From NCBI GenBank assembly GCA_037179515.1, contig JAXCGZ010019287.1:1-64000 (forward strand): a DNA stretch of 64,000 nt, given 5' to 3'. The notes below the pieces were generated by a model, which saw only the letters and a list, made by a program, of their open reading frames with translations, searched no databases and was not told the origin of the DNA. This DNA comes from Halocaridina rubra. Taxonomy: Eukaryota; Arthropoda; Malacostraca; Decapoda; Atyidae. The position numbers were made by a program, and so were the translations under genes. Below, piece after piece: positions 23,503 through 40,658 of this stretch (positions are counted from its first letter, which is position 1; each line of letters starts with the position of its first letter).

Positions 23503-23583
23503 TGGTGCTCCTACTTCGCGCATTTTCACCTATCGCGGCGGGTCCTGGAACCGAACATCCGCGATAAACAAGGGAGTACTGTA
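23503..23583 (-). repeat. Tigger-type terminal repeat (3' end, first copy)
   Basis: The reverse complement starts CAGTACTCCCTTGTTTATCG, continues with GGTTCCAGGACCCGC and GATAGGTGAAAATGCGCGAA, and is bordered by TA. It is the 3' counterpart of the CAGTAATCCCTCGCTATATC end seen from 15522. Confidence 0.7.
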
Positions 23584-23840
23584 TTATCATTAGTGTTATT
23601 ATAAATATAATGTGTTATTATTATTGGTATTATTTTTGTACAGTACTTATAGGTTATTCACGGTAAACTTACCTATCATGCTCATAAAGCTTTATGCTTG
23701 CGTGCTGTTATTTATGGTAAACTTACCTGTCACACTCATATAACTATACGCTTGCGTGCTGTTATAATAAAGTAAATGGTGAGTTCTTAACAGTGCAGGG
23801 AGGGTTTATAAAGGTAAAAATAAATGTAAAATAATAAATA

Positions 23841-23919
23841 CTGTGCTGCTACTTCGCGGATTTTCACCTATCGCGGGTAGTCCTGGATCGTAACACCCTG
23901 GATAAACAAGGAATTACTG
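23841..23919 (-). repeat. Tigger-type terminal repeat (3' end, second copy)
   Basis: The reverse complement starts CAGTAATTCCTTGTTTATCC. The whole stretch 23652-23919 repeats 23356-23583, including the GCGTGCTGTTAT and AACAGTGCAGGGAGGG blocks, so the 3' terminus of the element is duplicated in tandem. Confidence 0.7.
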
Positions 23920-24097
23920 TTTTCCTGTATTGTACTGTATTGTTACATTAGTATTCCTGTATTATAATTCATTAATACTGTATACTTTATGTTTTATGTA
24001 GTAGCTAAGTGTCTTTGGCCTAAGTACTGTACAGAACTTCATATATATGTACTGTAGAGTACTTTTTTTTTTTTAAGCCAAAAATGACTTACGAACA

Positions 24098-24137
24098 GAC
24101 TTCTGGAACCTATTTCGTTCGTAAGTTGGGGAGTGTC
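24098..24137 (+). repeat. Possible transposon end (outer element)
   Basis: GTTCGTAAGTTGGGGAGTG is the inverse of the motif at 15453-15492 and is also met, decayed, at 5784-5806. It suggests a DNA-transposon family with CACTCCCCAACTTACGAAC termini. Confidence 0.45.
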
Positions 24138-24139
24138 TG

Positions 24140-24790
24140 TACTTAGAAAAACATGTGCACAGTGTAAGATGTACTATATTTTTCTATATTTTTGTTATAA
24201 CAATAAATTCACTTAGAAAATAGTTAGAAATAGACATTATTGTTGAGTAACGAAAAAATTTATGGTATAAAGATCTAGAGAAATAAAAACAGGACAAAAA
24301 ACTAAAAACAGCAAATCATTAAAATATAATTATAAATCATGGTTAACCCCTTAACAGATTAATATTTTTGAACATTGCTTTTCGAACTGGATCTAATTTT
24401 TTATTTAATTAATTGAAAATATAAGATGTTTAGACTCTAAATATAAATTTAAACTCAAAATAACAGTTTATATGAAATATATTATTATTAAAAATTCAGT
24501 TTGATGACCTTTTTCTGGTCCATTACGAGGTACAGTATCTCGTAGAAGTTGTACACACAAATTGGTCTATCACTAGATATCTCATATGGTTAGTTTGGAG
24601 GTGTACACATATACGCTGTAACTCACTAAAACGGTAGCAATCTCTGCTACCAGACATAAGATAACACGAGATACTTCGTAGAAGCTGAAAGCAATACTTT
24701 GGATCACGAGATATTTTATATTAGTCATAAATTAGCATTTAACTTCTTTACAAGATATCTCTTGGAAAGTCCAAAATTTTCAGAAAATAC
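24140..24790. other. No recognisable feature
   Basis: AT-rich intron-like DNA with no open frame, microsatellite or repeat that I can assign. Confidence 0.5.
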
Positions 24791-24795
24791 AGTCA

Positions 24796-25560
24796 ACTCG
24801 CTTTTTACGTTTTTGTATAATACGCAAAATTGGAATAACGCCTCCAAAAAATAATAGTAAATAATATGAAATGCGTGAGCTACGCCTGAGAAAAAGCGAA
24901 AAAAATGGTTCAGTTTAGTAACAAAGCGACTGCCTCTGAGGCAGTTTTCCACCATGCTGCCATGTGCTTCAGTATCTCTTTACCCAGCATACTGCGTGGA
25001 TATATCGCTTGTTTTAACTATATTTGTGTTAAGGTTTTTATATCGTCAGGGAAAAAGCATGCGAGAGTGCATCAGCTGATAAGGAGGTGGCAAAACGTTT
25101 GCAGATAGAGGTTCGTTCTCCCGCATCCTCCTCCTCTGCAACTGCTTAATGTGATCGGATATTATGGAGAGAATGGAAAAAATGCTTAGTACGTGGATGA
25201 GCATTAAGAATAAACAGCAAACAAACTTGCCATATAATATCGTCAGGGAAAAAGCGTGCGAGCGCGCATCAGCTGATAAGGAGGCGGCAAAAAGTTTGCA
25301 GATAGAGGTTCGTTCTCCCTCTACTCCTCCTCTACCGCTATGGAAAAAAAGCATTAAGAACAAACGGCAAGCAAACTTGCCATATAATATCGTCAGGGAA
25401 AAAGCGTGCAAGAGCAAAAACGTTTGCAGATAGAGGTTCGTTCTCCCGCATCCTCCTCCTCTTCTACCACTTATGTTACGTGCTCATCACCATCATGCAC
25501 GTCCCAGTGTATGCCTGTTACCCTCCGCATAATAGAGTGCATTAATTTGTTTACTGACAG
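24796..25560 (+). pseudogene. Tigger-like transposase fragment with triplicated HTH segment (copy 2)
   Basis: A decayed start block (24810-24870) matches 19600-19670. Further on, MERMEKMLSTWM followed by LPYNIVREKACERASADKEA (25164-25295) has the pattern of the CENP-B-type DNA-binding domain of Tigger proteins. The segment ATATCGTCAGGGAAAAAGC with its downstream flank occurs three times, at about 25041, 25233 and 25388, so this domain edge is tandemly triplicated. A serine-rich piece follows (25439-25500). No DDE core is present. Confidence 0.55.
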
Positions 25561-25655
25561 TAAATCTGTATGTCTTTTATACTCTAGACCATTTGCATGT
25601 TAGACTAGTTGCATGTTAATATAAATAACTACAGGTGTTTCTGCTTTGTTATGTA

Positions 25656-25735
25656 CAGTAATCCCTCGTTTATTGCAGGAGATCGGTTCTGGGACCACCC
25701 ACGATAGGTGAAAAACCGCGAAGTAGGAGCGCCAT
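25656..25735 (+). repeat. Tigger-type terminal repeat, left border of composite region
   Basis: CAGTAATCCCTCGTTTATTG preceded by TA, then GGTTCTGGGACCACC and GATAGGTGAAAAACCGCGAA. This is the 3'-type end of the Tigger family in inverted orientation, facing the 5'-type end at 31965-32018. Confidence 0.7.
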
Positions 25736-25767
25736 ATTTAAAAAAAAATATATGTATATTTATATAA

Positions 25768-28342
<2,575 letters not shown>

Positions 28343-28416
<74 letters not shown>
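28343..28416. repeat. CT microsatellite between two LINEs
   Basis: A 74-bp TC run separating the 3' tail of one LINE from the truncated 5' edge of the next. Confidence 0.98.
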
Positions 28417-30993
<2,577 letters not shown>

Positions 30994-31305
30994 AGTAAAC
31001 AAACTTTCGATATAATATCGTCAGGGAAAGAGCGTGTAGAGAATATATATGTTTTCATTCAAGTTTCCCATGAATACAGTATGATATACGTTTTCTTTTT
31101 CTCTCAGCTGACACTTTTTATGTTAAGATTTCGTGCAGATAGATAGAATAATGTTTAGAACCAAGGAATATTAATAATACTATAATCTTGAAAATTAGAT
31201 GAAACCCCAAACAAAGAGAGAGAGAGAGAGATCTAATAATAACCTTCCCTCCATTTTAAATTCACTCTCTGTCTTCATTTCCTGATGGAACTTTAAAAGG
31301 ATGCA

Positions 31306-31925
<620 letters not shown>

Positions 31926-31964
31926 TTAAAAAAAAAAAAAATAATTGGGGGGGGCCAAAAAAAT

Positions 31965-32018
31965 AAAAAATGCACTGAATTCGCAATAGGTAAACCGCGA
32001 TATAGCAAGGGATTACTG
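31965..32018 (-). repeat. Tigger-type terminal repeat, right border of composite region
   Basis: The reverse complement starts CAGTAATCCCTTGCTATATC and continues through GCGGTTTACC and GCGAATTCAGTGCA, matching the 5'-type end found from 15522. TA follows on the outside. It faces the end at 25656. Confidence 0.7.
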
Positions 32019-32097
32019 TACTTATAAAATATGTTTTACTTATCTTATTTCTTCGGTATAGTGTGTCTGTGTACGGTTGTGAAACGTATCTATGCCC

Positions 32098-32205
32098 ATT
32101 ATCATTGTTTCTTATGGAAAATTACTCATTACATTACGCGATTTTCACATTACACGTCACTTCTGAGAACCTATCTTCGCGTTACTCCAAGAACTAGGTG
32201 TATAT
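32098..32205 (+). repeat. Orphan Tigger 5' untranslated block
   Basis: TATCATTGTTTCTTATGG and GAGAACCTATCTTCGCGTTA match 21306-21400, the leader of the broken transposase. Here no coding region of that subfamily follows, so this is a leftover edge. Confidence 0.55.
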
Positions 32206-32549
32206 TCATTCTATTAATCTGTTCCTGGTCACAATAAATATTCAGTTTAAAATTATTTTAGTCCCCAAAAACATGAAATATAATATATGTTATATATATT
32301 TCATCTGTGAAAGGAAAATTACATTAATAATAGAAAGGAATTTTACTCTACTAAAGTAATACATGTACATATTCAGGTATACAGAATACACTAGTTGATA
32401 CCCAGTATTAAATAACAAATTCCAACACCTACAAATTGTTGTCACATTCTCTCACTACTAACAAATACAAAAAAATAATGTAGGTAAAAAACAGTACTGT
32501 ATTTACCTTTGTGGATGATCGTTGCTAGCATACGTGGATGGTGGTGGAG

Positions 32550-34299
32550 GAGGAGGACTAATTTTTGGATGGAGAGTCCCCTTCCATAAAAACGTCAGAG
32601 AACTCTTCTGATGCAGTCTGTATTTCTGGTGTTTTCTCTCTTTTCTCGTTTGGAAGCTGCATCCCTGCCTACTGGGACAAGGAAACAATCCAGAGAAATT
32701 TTTCTAAAAATATTCATTGCAATGCCATTTACCATGTTCACTACTCCACTGCCCACAGTTTTATCTGTGTGATGATTCTCAATTAAAGCCTTCACATCAT
32801 TCCACTTACTGTAAATTTCTTTAAATTCTTCACTGGACAAGTTATTCCTCTCATCCCCCTCCTCCAGTGACTGCTCCTCATGGAGAATCTTCACCTGTTC
32901 ACGTTGCAACTCAACTAAGTCTTCGTTGGTAAGTTTTTCTTTGTGGTCCTCCACCAACTCCTCCTTGACCTCCAAGCCCAAAATTTTTCCTGTAACCACA
33001 ATTTCATTAACAATTTGAATAGCTAACTCCTGCTTGGAGCCCTCGAAGTTTCTATCAGTCACAACCTGGCCAAAGTTTCCTCCAGGCGGAGTTCAATGTA
33101 CGATATGATACCTCCTTCCATGCCTTTTCAATGAGGCCAGTGCAGTGGAGGATATTCAAGTGGTCATTCCAGAAATCACGAAGGTCAAATCCCTGTCATT
33201 GGTGACCTAGAAACACCTGGCAAAAAGACCCTTCTTATGCAACTTTTTAGAATTAGAAATTACCTGCTGCTCCATGGGCAGGAGGATAGGAGTGGTGTTG
33301 GGAGGCAGAAATGTTACTTTAATGAAGTCGTAATGTATAGCGAGATCTTCCACACCTGGAGGATGGGCAGGAGCATTATCCATTATGAGGAGACACTTAA
33401 TGGGCAAACCATTTTCCTCAAGATATTTTTTCGCTGCTGGCGCAAACACTTCAATCACCCACACTAGGAATAAAATCCGCGTGACCCTTGCTTTTGTATT
33501 TGACCTCCACATTACTGGAAGGCTAGCCTTCAGTACGTTATTGCGCTTAAAAACACGTGGATTTTCAGAGTTTTAAACTAAAAGAGGCTTGATCTTACAG
33601 TCCCCTCTAGCATTAGCGCACAATAACAGTGTAAGCCTGTCTTTCATTGGTTTTTGGCCAGGCAGTGACTTCCCCACTTGGGTTATATAGGTTCTTTTGG
33701 GCATTTTCTTCCAAAAGAGTCCCGTTTCATCACAATTAAGAACTTGTTGCTGAATATAACCTTCATTCTTGACAAATTTAGCATACTCCTTCGCATAAGA
33801 ATCTACTGCTTTTTGGTCGGACCTAGCCACCTCTCTATGGCTAATGACACTATGAATCCCAGTTCATCGACGAAAGTGTTAAAACCAGCTTCTGCTGGGT
33901 TTCAGTTCCTCAACTTTAGTGCCGCTAGAACTCGGAAAGTTCGCTACTAAATCATTGTGGATTTGCAAATCCTTAGCGCTTATTATGGCCTTGCTAATAC
34001 TATCTCCATCCAGCTGTTTTTTATTTATCCACAACAATAATCATTTTTCTGCCTTTTCTATTGTGACCTTTTCTTCTTTAAGATATTTACTCCCTTAGCC
34101 CGTCAGCAGCCTTTAAGACTTCTATATTCTTTAAAATAGTACAGATGGTCGATTTCTCCATGTTATTTTGCCTGGCGAGATCGGACACACGAACCCCATA
34201 TTCATGTTTAGAAATTATTTCTTTCTTTGTTTCCACTGTTATGCATCTACGGTATTTGATGCCAATATCACTAACACTTTTAACTTTCTTAGGAGCCAT
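32550..34299 (-). pseudogene. Second Tigger-type transposase, other subfamily, broken
   Basis: On the minus strand ATG at 34299 opens MAPKKVKSVSDIGIKYRRCI, then a psq-type HTH (HEYGVRVSDLARQNNMEKST), a degraded CENP-B-type domain and, after a frameshift near 33830-33930, the DDE core. Both first and second catalytic motifs are intact: NCDETGLFWKKMPKRTY near 33735-33685 and LLIMDNAPAHPPGVED near 33398-33351. FLPPNTTPILLPMEQ follows near 33307. Stops near 33570 and 33205 and a frameshift near 33065 break the frame. The C-terminal region (33062-32595) is charged and rich in glutamate and lysine. A short G/T-rich terminal motif lies at 34492-34514. This subfamily is the one disrupted by the satellite at 54.56 kb. 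Confidence 0.88.
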
Positions 34300-34491
34300 A
34301 GTAAGGGCTATATGAATGGTAAAACAATGGAAAATAAAGCAAGAACTATGATCAGATCACAAACGACACACAGCGCGGGCACCAATGCAGAACTTGAGAG
34401 CGGGCGAGTGGGATACGTTTTGGCTTGGCCAACACATGCGTGTCTGTTGGTCGGGGTCAGAATTTGTTTAAAATGTTGTTCATGGGCAGGC

Positions 34492-34514
34492 GTTCGTGGG
34501 TTGGGGTCACCACT
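34492..34514 (-). repeat. Terminal repeat of second Tigger subfamily
   Basis: The reverse complement AGTGGTGACCCCAACCCACG is the partner of CAGTGGTGACCCCAACTCAC at 53289. It lies about 190 bp upstream of the transposase ATG, so it marks the 5' end of this copy. A similar 3' end is not visible near 32.2 kb, where other repeat sequence adjoins. Confidence 0.65.
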
Positions 34515-34842
34515 ATATATGTATACATTTTAAGATGTTTTATAGGTTTTTTTATTATAACATTATTCCACTAAGGATATGTTTATAAATAGGTTATAAT
34601 CATAAGAGAGAAATATATTTATGATAAAAAGGTTAACAAAAATACCAACAACTTGACTTAAAAATGATAAACTGTGAATGAAAACTTGGCTGTGGTCCCA
34701 TATTAGCATTTCCCCTTTGATTTTATTGTCTGACTTACGACTGGATCATTTCACTACCTGTGGTGAGAATCAGTCGTGGTTGTAAGTGGACGACTGCCTG
34801 AATACTGTATCTGTTTAATATATTTGCCATTATATATTTCAG
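34515..34842. other. Intron, possible decayed transposon end
   Basis: AT-rich. At 34724-34796 there is a G/C-rich patch (GACTTACGACTGG ... GTAAGTGGACGACTGCCTG) that looks like a Tigger-type end, but no partner was found. Otherwise nothing until the exon at 34843. Confidence 0.4.
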
Positions 34843-34893
34843 GCTCTAGAGGCAGTACAGAGAAATAGGAATGATATTGATCAGCTAATGCAG
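34843..34893 (+). CDS. Host gene exon 2 of 5
   Basis: The acceptor TATATATTTCAG and donor GTAAGT bound 51 bases, 17 codons in phase 0, reading ALEAVQRNRNDIDQLMQ. It starts a coiled-coil-like segment whose hydrophobic a/d positions (I53, L56) continue into exon 3 at I67, L63, L70 and L74 in the concatenated numbering. The exon is short, but the splice sites are canonical and the frame links exons 1 and 3 without a stop. The introns on both sides hold repeats. Confidence 0.65.
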
Positions 34894-35173
34894 GTAAGTT
34901 TTAAATAATATAACATTCCTTAGACCTTAGTTGGCAGCAACAATTTTAAGGTCTTCATTCTACTGAAAATATGATTTTATTTTTTCTTTATATTAATATT
35001 TACTTAATTTGTATTGAATATTATGTAATTTTATGTGAAATTCTGATGTGCCATATATAGAAACCTATGTTTTTATAACCTATATTCATGCACACTTCAT
35101 GTTTATATTTTTATTAGTTTTTTGGGGAGGGAATCTTTGTTAGAGTATAATAAATATTTGAAACTTATCAACA

Positions 35174-35380
35174 CAAAAAAAAAACAAACAAACAGACTTT
35201 ATTTCCATTTCAATACAATGGGTATTCGTCAGCCAGGGCAAGCCCCAACCCCCCACTGTGGTGACCAACCACAGCAGTAACCTGCCAGTAAACAGCTTAA
35301 ACTCTCGGTCTTGGACGGGAACCGATCTTTCGACCTCGTGAATGCGAAGCCAGCGCGTTACCACTGTACTAGCCAGCAGT
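35174..35380 (-). mobile_element. tRNA-derived SINE
   Basis: On the minus strand the head contains a Pol III A box-like TAGTACAGTGG (near 35371-35360) and, about 40 bp on, a B box-like GGTTCCCGTCC (35323-35313). Between them lies a tRNA-like body, CGCGCTGGCTTCGCATTCAC. The body then runs through a GC-rich unit to GAAATGGAAATAAAGTCTG and a T/G-rich and T-rich tail. CTTAT sequences flank both sides (35164-35168 and 35380-35384) as a possible target duplication. This looks like a SINE rather than a working tRNA gene. Confidence 0.75.
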
Positions 35381-35619
35381 CTTATAAAGCATATATATGC
35401 AAATTGCAAATATGAAGATATTTTAAAGTCATATGTAGGAGTTGTCTTAAGGTATTTTGCATCATACCATGATAAAGTTCTCATTGCTATTAATATGTAT
35501 GAACTAAATTATGATATTCTTGTTCACCTTCATTATGTTAGTGAATACCCTTCGCTTCTAGGTATTGGGTTGTTCCATAGCCTCTGTACCATGGTCTTCC
35601 ACAGTCTTAAATATTGGAG

Positions 35620-36285
35620 ATTTTGCTGGAAGGGCACATTGATGACGTGGATAGGTTTTGAAATCAAACTGGTCCCCATTGCTGATGATTATACCTTAAT
35701 TTCTGTTGCTCCATTTCCAAACAGAGACTAACTGGTGTTGAGGCTGTGAGTGGATATCTTGCTAAAATTAGTGCTTGGTGCAAATAAGGCATGAAGTTGA
35801 ATGCTAGTGAAGTACAAAAAATGATAAGCAGGTCTAGAAATTTTGATCCCTCACTCGCCAGTCTCTGTATTGATCATTAACATTATGTAATTCGTTCATG
35901 ATTGTGCGGGTAGCTATTGAGAGACTATGGTGATTTTCGAATACTATATCCAATGTATATCCATCTTCAATTGCATAATAAATTGATATATTGAGGATGT
36001 CATGAAAGATTTTTGGTTGTAATTTATTATGATGAATTGGATAAAAACTTTCATGCTGTTAAATATTTTATTCCTGAATTGATAATTGACTTGGGGCATA
36101 GACGCATTGTTAGCTCACTTTACTTGCTGTTTAAAATTTAATAAAATGTTTATCACCCCTAACATTGGGCTCTACTTGGCTCATTCTTTGCTATCCGGCT
36201 TGCCCAGAATGCAGTTAGTGAAAATGGTTGTATTTTCTTTTGCCAAATTTAATGCCAATCTATACTCAAAGTTTTAACCTGTTAT
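35620..36285 (+). pseudogene. Jockey/CR1-type LINE fragment (RT C-terminal part)
   Basis: Decayed translations include IADDYTLISVAPFPN near 35676 (the ADD catalytic motif), YLAKISAWCK, GMKLNASEVQKMISRSRNFD and SLASLCIDH. Past 36060 come FIPELIIDLGHRRIVSSLY, then a LAQNAVSENGCIF-like stretch and FCQI near the end. This is the succession after the RT palm in jockey/CR1-type LINEs. There are many stops and small deletions. It lies inside the intron between exons 2 and 3. Confidence 0.65.
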
Positions 36286-36581
36286 CATGTTATTCAGTTC
36301 ATGGAGCTTCAGAAGTGTAAGCTAAGTAAAAAAAAAAAAAAATTATCAAGCAGACTTTGATGCAAAAATTTTAGTGTCATAATGCCATTATTGCAATACT
36401 GATTTGTAGCATATTAAATAATGTAGTTTTTTCCTTCTTCTCGTTTTTCTTTTCCTCATTAAGTTGCCCTTCTGGAGGCATCTGGTTTATGTCTTTGATT
36501 ATTTCCAGCTAGGATTGTTGCTTGACTTGTACGACTAATAATATTAATAATGATAATAATGAGCACATTATTTGCTTTCAG

Positions 36582-36734
36582 AATCAGGCCCAACTAACAG
36601 AAGCCATTGTGATGCTTGTTCAGAGGTTGGAAGCAACCAATAATCATCGTGCAGTAGAGTATGAAACAGGTAACCAGATCAATGGTAGAACTCGAGGGTC
36701 TAGCAGCATTCGCATTACCATGGATCTACCTGAG
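36582..36734 (+). CDS. Host gene exon 3 of 5
   Basis: The acceptor TTTGCTTTCAG and donor GTAAGT bound 153 bases, 51 codons in phase 0. The peptide begins NQAQLTEAIVMLVQRLEATN and ends SSSIRITMDLPE. The first 20 residues complete a short coiled coil begun in exon 2, and the rest is polar and probably flexible. A GGTAAC inside the exon at 36668-36673 could act as an alternative donor, which would shorten the exon and shift the frame. No known domain is recognised. Confidence 0.72.
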
Positions 36735-37909
36735 GTAAGTGGTACCCATGCAGTGTCTAAGCCTCTTTGGTTGGCAGGGTCTGTGCCTCTCCTTTGCACC
36801 TTATTTTCTCAGTTGTTTTATTTTGAGATAATCTTTATGAAATCCATTTAATTTTCTGAAGCATCTTGCTCATTCCCTTTTGTATTATCTGTAGAAACAT
36901 ATACTGTACAAAATTTGTAATGAAATGTGGAAAAGGAGACCACTAGTCTTGAGATTTTCTTTCATATATGTTGTATTGGCCATTGCTTTGTATCAGGTAT
37001 ATATATGTTAATAGTTTTGTTATAGGTCCTTCAGTACATGATATCTTTCCTCAGTATTAATTTTGCTGAACTGTTTCCACCCTTTGCATAATTAGCATTT
37101 CATCACTCCCAGCTATTTTTTGTGTGGATCAGTGTGGTGGATTCTTTTATATAAGATTCTGTTAAAACTAACATTTTGTATGAAAACCAGATTTTGCAGT
37201 GTTTCGCATACTGTAATGTACTTTTCATTTACATAGAAACAGGGTACCTTTGCATTGCAACTAGTGACTGTTGATATATTGCCTTGCCAGTATTGCTAGT
37301 GTTGTGACCATATTTAGTATGCTAGTATAGTACATGCATGAACCTATTGATAACTCTCTGACTTGTTTCAGAGTTATGGCCGTGGTTTTGGGATGTGAGG
37401 ATTATGTTTTTCTTTTACAATGCATCCTTTGCTGCTTGATTATGTAAGCACAGAGGTTTCCAACGTGTTTGATAGTGATGAGTTGGGTGTGTCGTGAGCA
37501 TCTATATATTGCCCAATCAGATTTTAACTAGATTGAGAGTATTGGCACTCAACATTTGGAAGTTTTTCAATGTTCCCTACCACCATCTTCATAGTGAACG
37601 TTTGAAAAGTAGCCTACATATTTTACCTTGAATTTTAATGCACATAAGTTCGCGATTTATGCAGAGTATTGTGATACTGTCCCCTTTTGTACATCTGATA
37701 TTCTTTGGAAGACTGGGCATTGACTTAAAGAATAGAGAATGATTACATTCATATGATTTTTTTGTACATACAATTGCATTTTTTTATGAGTGTGACACTT
37801 GGACAGGCAAGGAAATTTTTCTCATCAGGCCCATGCACAAAGAGTCTAGTAAAAGAGATGTTGGGTATTATTATTGTTTAATGACTGAAATACTTGCAAT
37901 CATTCACAG
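36735..37909. other. Intron without recognisable repeats
   Basis: About 1.2 kb of AT-rich single-copy-looking DNA between two phase-0 exons. I see no open frame or repeat here, unlike the other introns. Confidence 0.5.
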
Positions 37910-38023
37910 GATCCACAAGAACATGATGATGCATTATTGAGATTTTGGACGACCATTCGAGACCGAGCCACAGACGTCATAGGTCGGGATAGGCAGCAGT
38001 TAGAACAAACCACAGATTCGAAT
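37910..38023 (+). CDS. Host gene exon 4 of 5
   Basis: The acceptor ATTCACAG and donor GTAAGT bound 114 bases, 38 codons in phase 0. The peptide is acidic then basic: DPQEHDDALLRFWTTIRDRA, then TDVIGRDRQQLEQTTDSN. It is likely alpha-helical through the LLRFWTTIRDRATDVIGRDR stretch. The family is not recognised. LTR element C was inserted 106 bp downstream of the donor without disturbing the exon. Confidence 0.72.
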
Positions 38024-38129
38024 GTAAGTAGGCTGTGTATGTGTTTCTTTTTTTTCTAACTTTAAAAATGTGTCTTATCATTCATGGTATCTCCTACCTC
38101 ACCTCACATGACAATGAAATGTACTTAAT

Positions 38130-38510
38130 TATTGTAGAGTACTTCTCCCTCTACAATAATTTTTCTCACCTGAATTCATAATATTGTATATTATTTTAGA
38201 CTTGGTAGCGAGGTCGATGATAACAGATAAGCATTTTCTTTAAAGTTATTTAGAGTATACACTTATTTTACTCCTCAAAGCTCCCATTCCTGGTAGTTCT
38301 TGTCACTCACTATTCCCGCCCCCTCAGGGGGAGATTGCTAAATATAGACGTGACTTCTGCCCCCGGCAAGTACTGACTCCTGACTAACTCGGGCTCTGTT
38401 GCCAGTCCTGGTGGCGGCGGGTATCGAGTGTGCTCTCTGCCATCTGGCGGCTATAGGCATCTATAATATGCTGTATGAGGCTATAGGCATCTATGATATG
38501 CCATATGACA
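38130..38510 (-). repeat. LTR (3' LTR of element C)
   Basis: This pairs with 43796-44177. It contains the GATAACAGATAAGCAT block also in element A's LTR and the ATAGGCATCTATGATATGCC block common to the group. Confidence 0.85.
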
Positions 38511-40527
38511 CCCCCCACCACCACTCTGAAATATATCCAATATTTCTGACAGCATATCTACTTTCATGAGAGCCTTATAATTTTTTAACTATCATTATTT
38601 TACAAAAAAACAGGGCAGAACTATCTAATGAACTAACTTATGAAACCATTACAATCTCATATCATCAGATTACAGGAATATGAAAATTACTATCCAAAAA
38701 CTGACAAAAGAAAACTATGTACCTTATAATAAGCATTGTAATTAAAGTCAAAAAAGCAAAAGTAAGTATTCACATTTGCAACATATAGCTAGTAAGCATT
38801 GACAAAATTATTTAAGAACAAAGCTAATTAAGCTATTACATTACTCAAACAGTACACAATACATTTGAACATGATGTATGCAGTTACTTACTAAAACAAA
38901 ACATTTGTCACGGTGTGAAAAGAGTTAAAAATATTCTCAATTACAATATGTAATTACTATTCATGGACACACTGATAGGGGAACTCAATGAACATAATTA
39001 CGTTATGTACATAATATAAAATGCAGTTGGTTATGAGCTGCAAATATTAAATCATGACCTAAAGCAATGATAATATTTAAACAGAAAAACTTAACATCAC
39101 AATTACGTTCCTTGATGTAAAATACAATTTATTGTGATTTTTGCAAATTGTAACATTTAACACACATTATGGTGAGGAAAAAAAATAGAATTCAACATGC
39201 ACAATTGATCAATGACATTAATTCTAATAAACTTAAATCTAAGGGAGTCTTTGAGGTTTCTATGTCTTAATGCTACATTTAGAATTAAAAAAAAAAAGAT
39301 TACAATATTTGTTCTTCCACCAATCGTTGTCAAAGACGGTGGGACCATTTTCTTTCTTTATCTTTTTCAGTTCGAATACGTGGTGAAGATACTTTTTTTT
39401 TATTATTACTTAACTTTCTTCATTATTTTCTATGATAGGGATTTTCTATTCCCTTATTTTTTCATTGTCACTAAAGTTATTATATGTATGGGGATTTTTT
39501 CTTTGCCCCTTCTGTATTTTTAATTTTTTGGGGATTTTCATTTCCCCAGCCCCTCAGTTACTCATCATTGCTAGGTCTTGGGATTACCAAAGCTAATTTT
39601 CCGGGACATTCGCCTGACAACTTTGAGGTACGTCCGGGTTGTAACAACGTACCCGAATCCTCTTTTGATCTGGAGACGGGCCGGACAAAGGGAGAGCGTC
39701 AGTGCATTTGCTGGGAACCCCTCCTGCCCTCTTTCATGCGACTCTTGAGGTGGTCCTATGACCACCTCTCACGCACCTCCTCAACGAGGCGCATCTCCCT
39801 CCAATAGCTGAAAAATACGAACATAGCCTGGAGTAGATTCTAGGGCCGGAAATTAGGCCTAATGTTGCTAGTACAAATGCAGAAAGGATACATATGACCC
39901 CTGCATACAAACAAAGGCCTTTTGTCTGCATTCAGAGGGTATACTTTGCCTCCCTGCATCTGCAGGTGCTTTCAATCTCTCCACTGGGTAAAAGGGACTG
40001 GTTTGTGAAAATAAATTTTAAAATTGCAGGTCGGGGCTGCCTGGATATAGGGTGGTAATGGAAAGTATGTGTCTACACCATTAGATTATTATTCCAAGAT
40101 ACTTAGGACTTAGCTGAGTAACTGATACATAACATTAGTATACTATAGATATCAAAAAGAAAATTTATGAAATGATGAGAACAGCCACTAAAGAAATACT
40201 TATTAACAGTTACTACAGTAACATAAAAGCATGAATTCAAGATAAAAAATACAAATCATTTGGTTACTGCTGATAGCATTTACTAAAATAATAATTATGC
40301 AAAAGGCCATGGAGTGATAGCAACAATAACAGCCAACATAATAATAACAATGCTAATAATCGTGATCATAATAATAATAATATAAATGAAATAAAAGTAC
40401 TAAATCAGGAATAGCAGTGTATATACAATTGAGACTGGCATGTTGAAGTAAGAACAGAGTTCTATACTTATATTTCATAATAATGCTCATTTTAACACAG
40501 TCTCTTTTACTATTTGAATTCCTGCAG

Positions 40528-40658
<131 letters not shown>

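Noticed and set aside
35174..35380. A functional tRNA gene on the minus strand
   Set aside because: A and B box-like motifs are present, but the acceptor-stem pairing and a clear anticodon arm are not, and a SINE body and tail follow.
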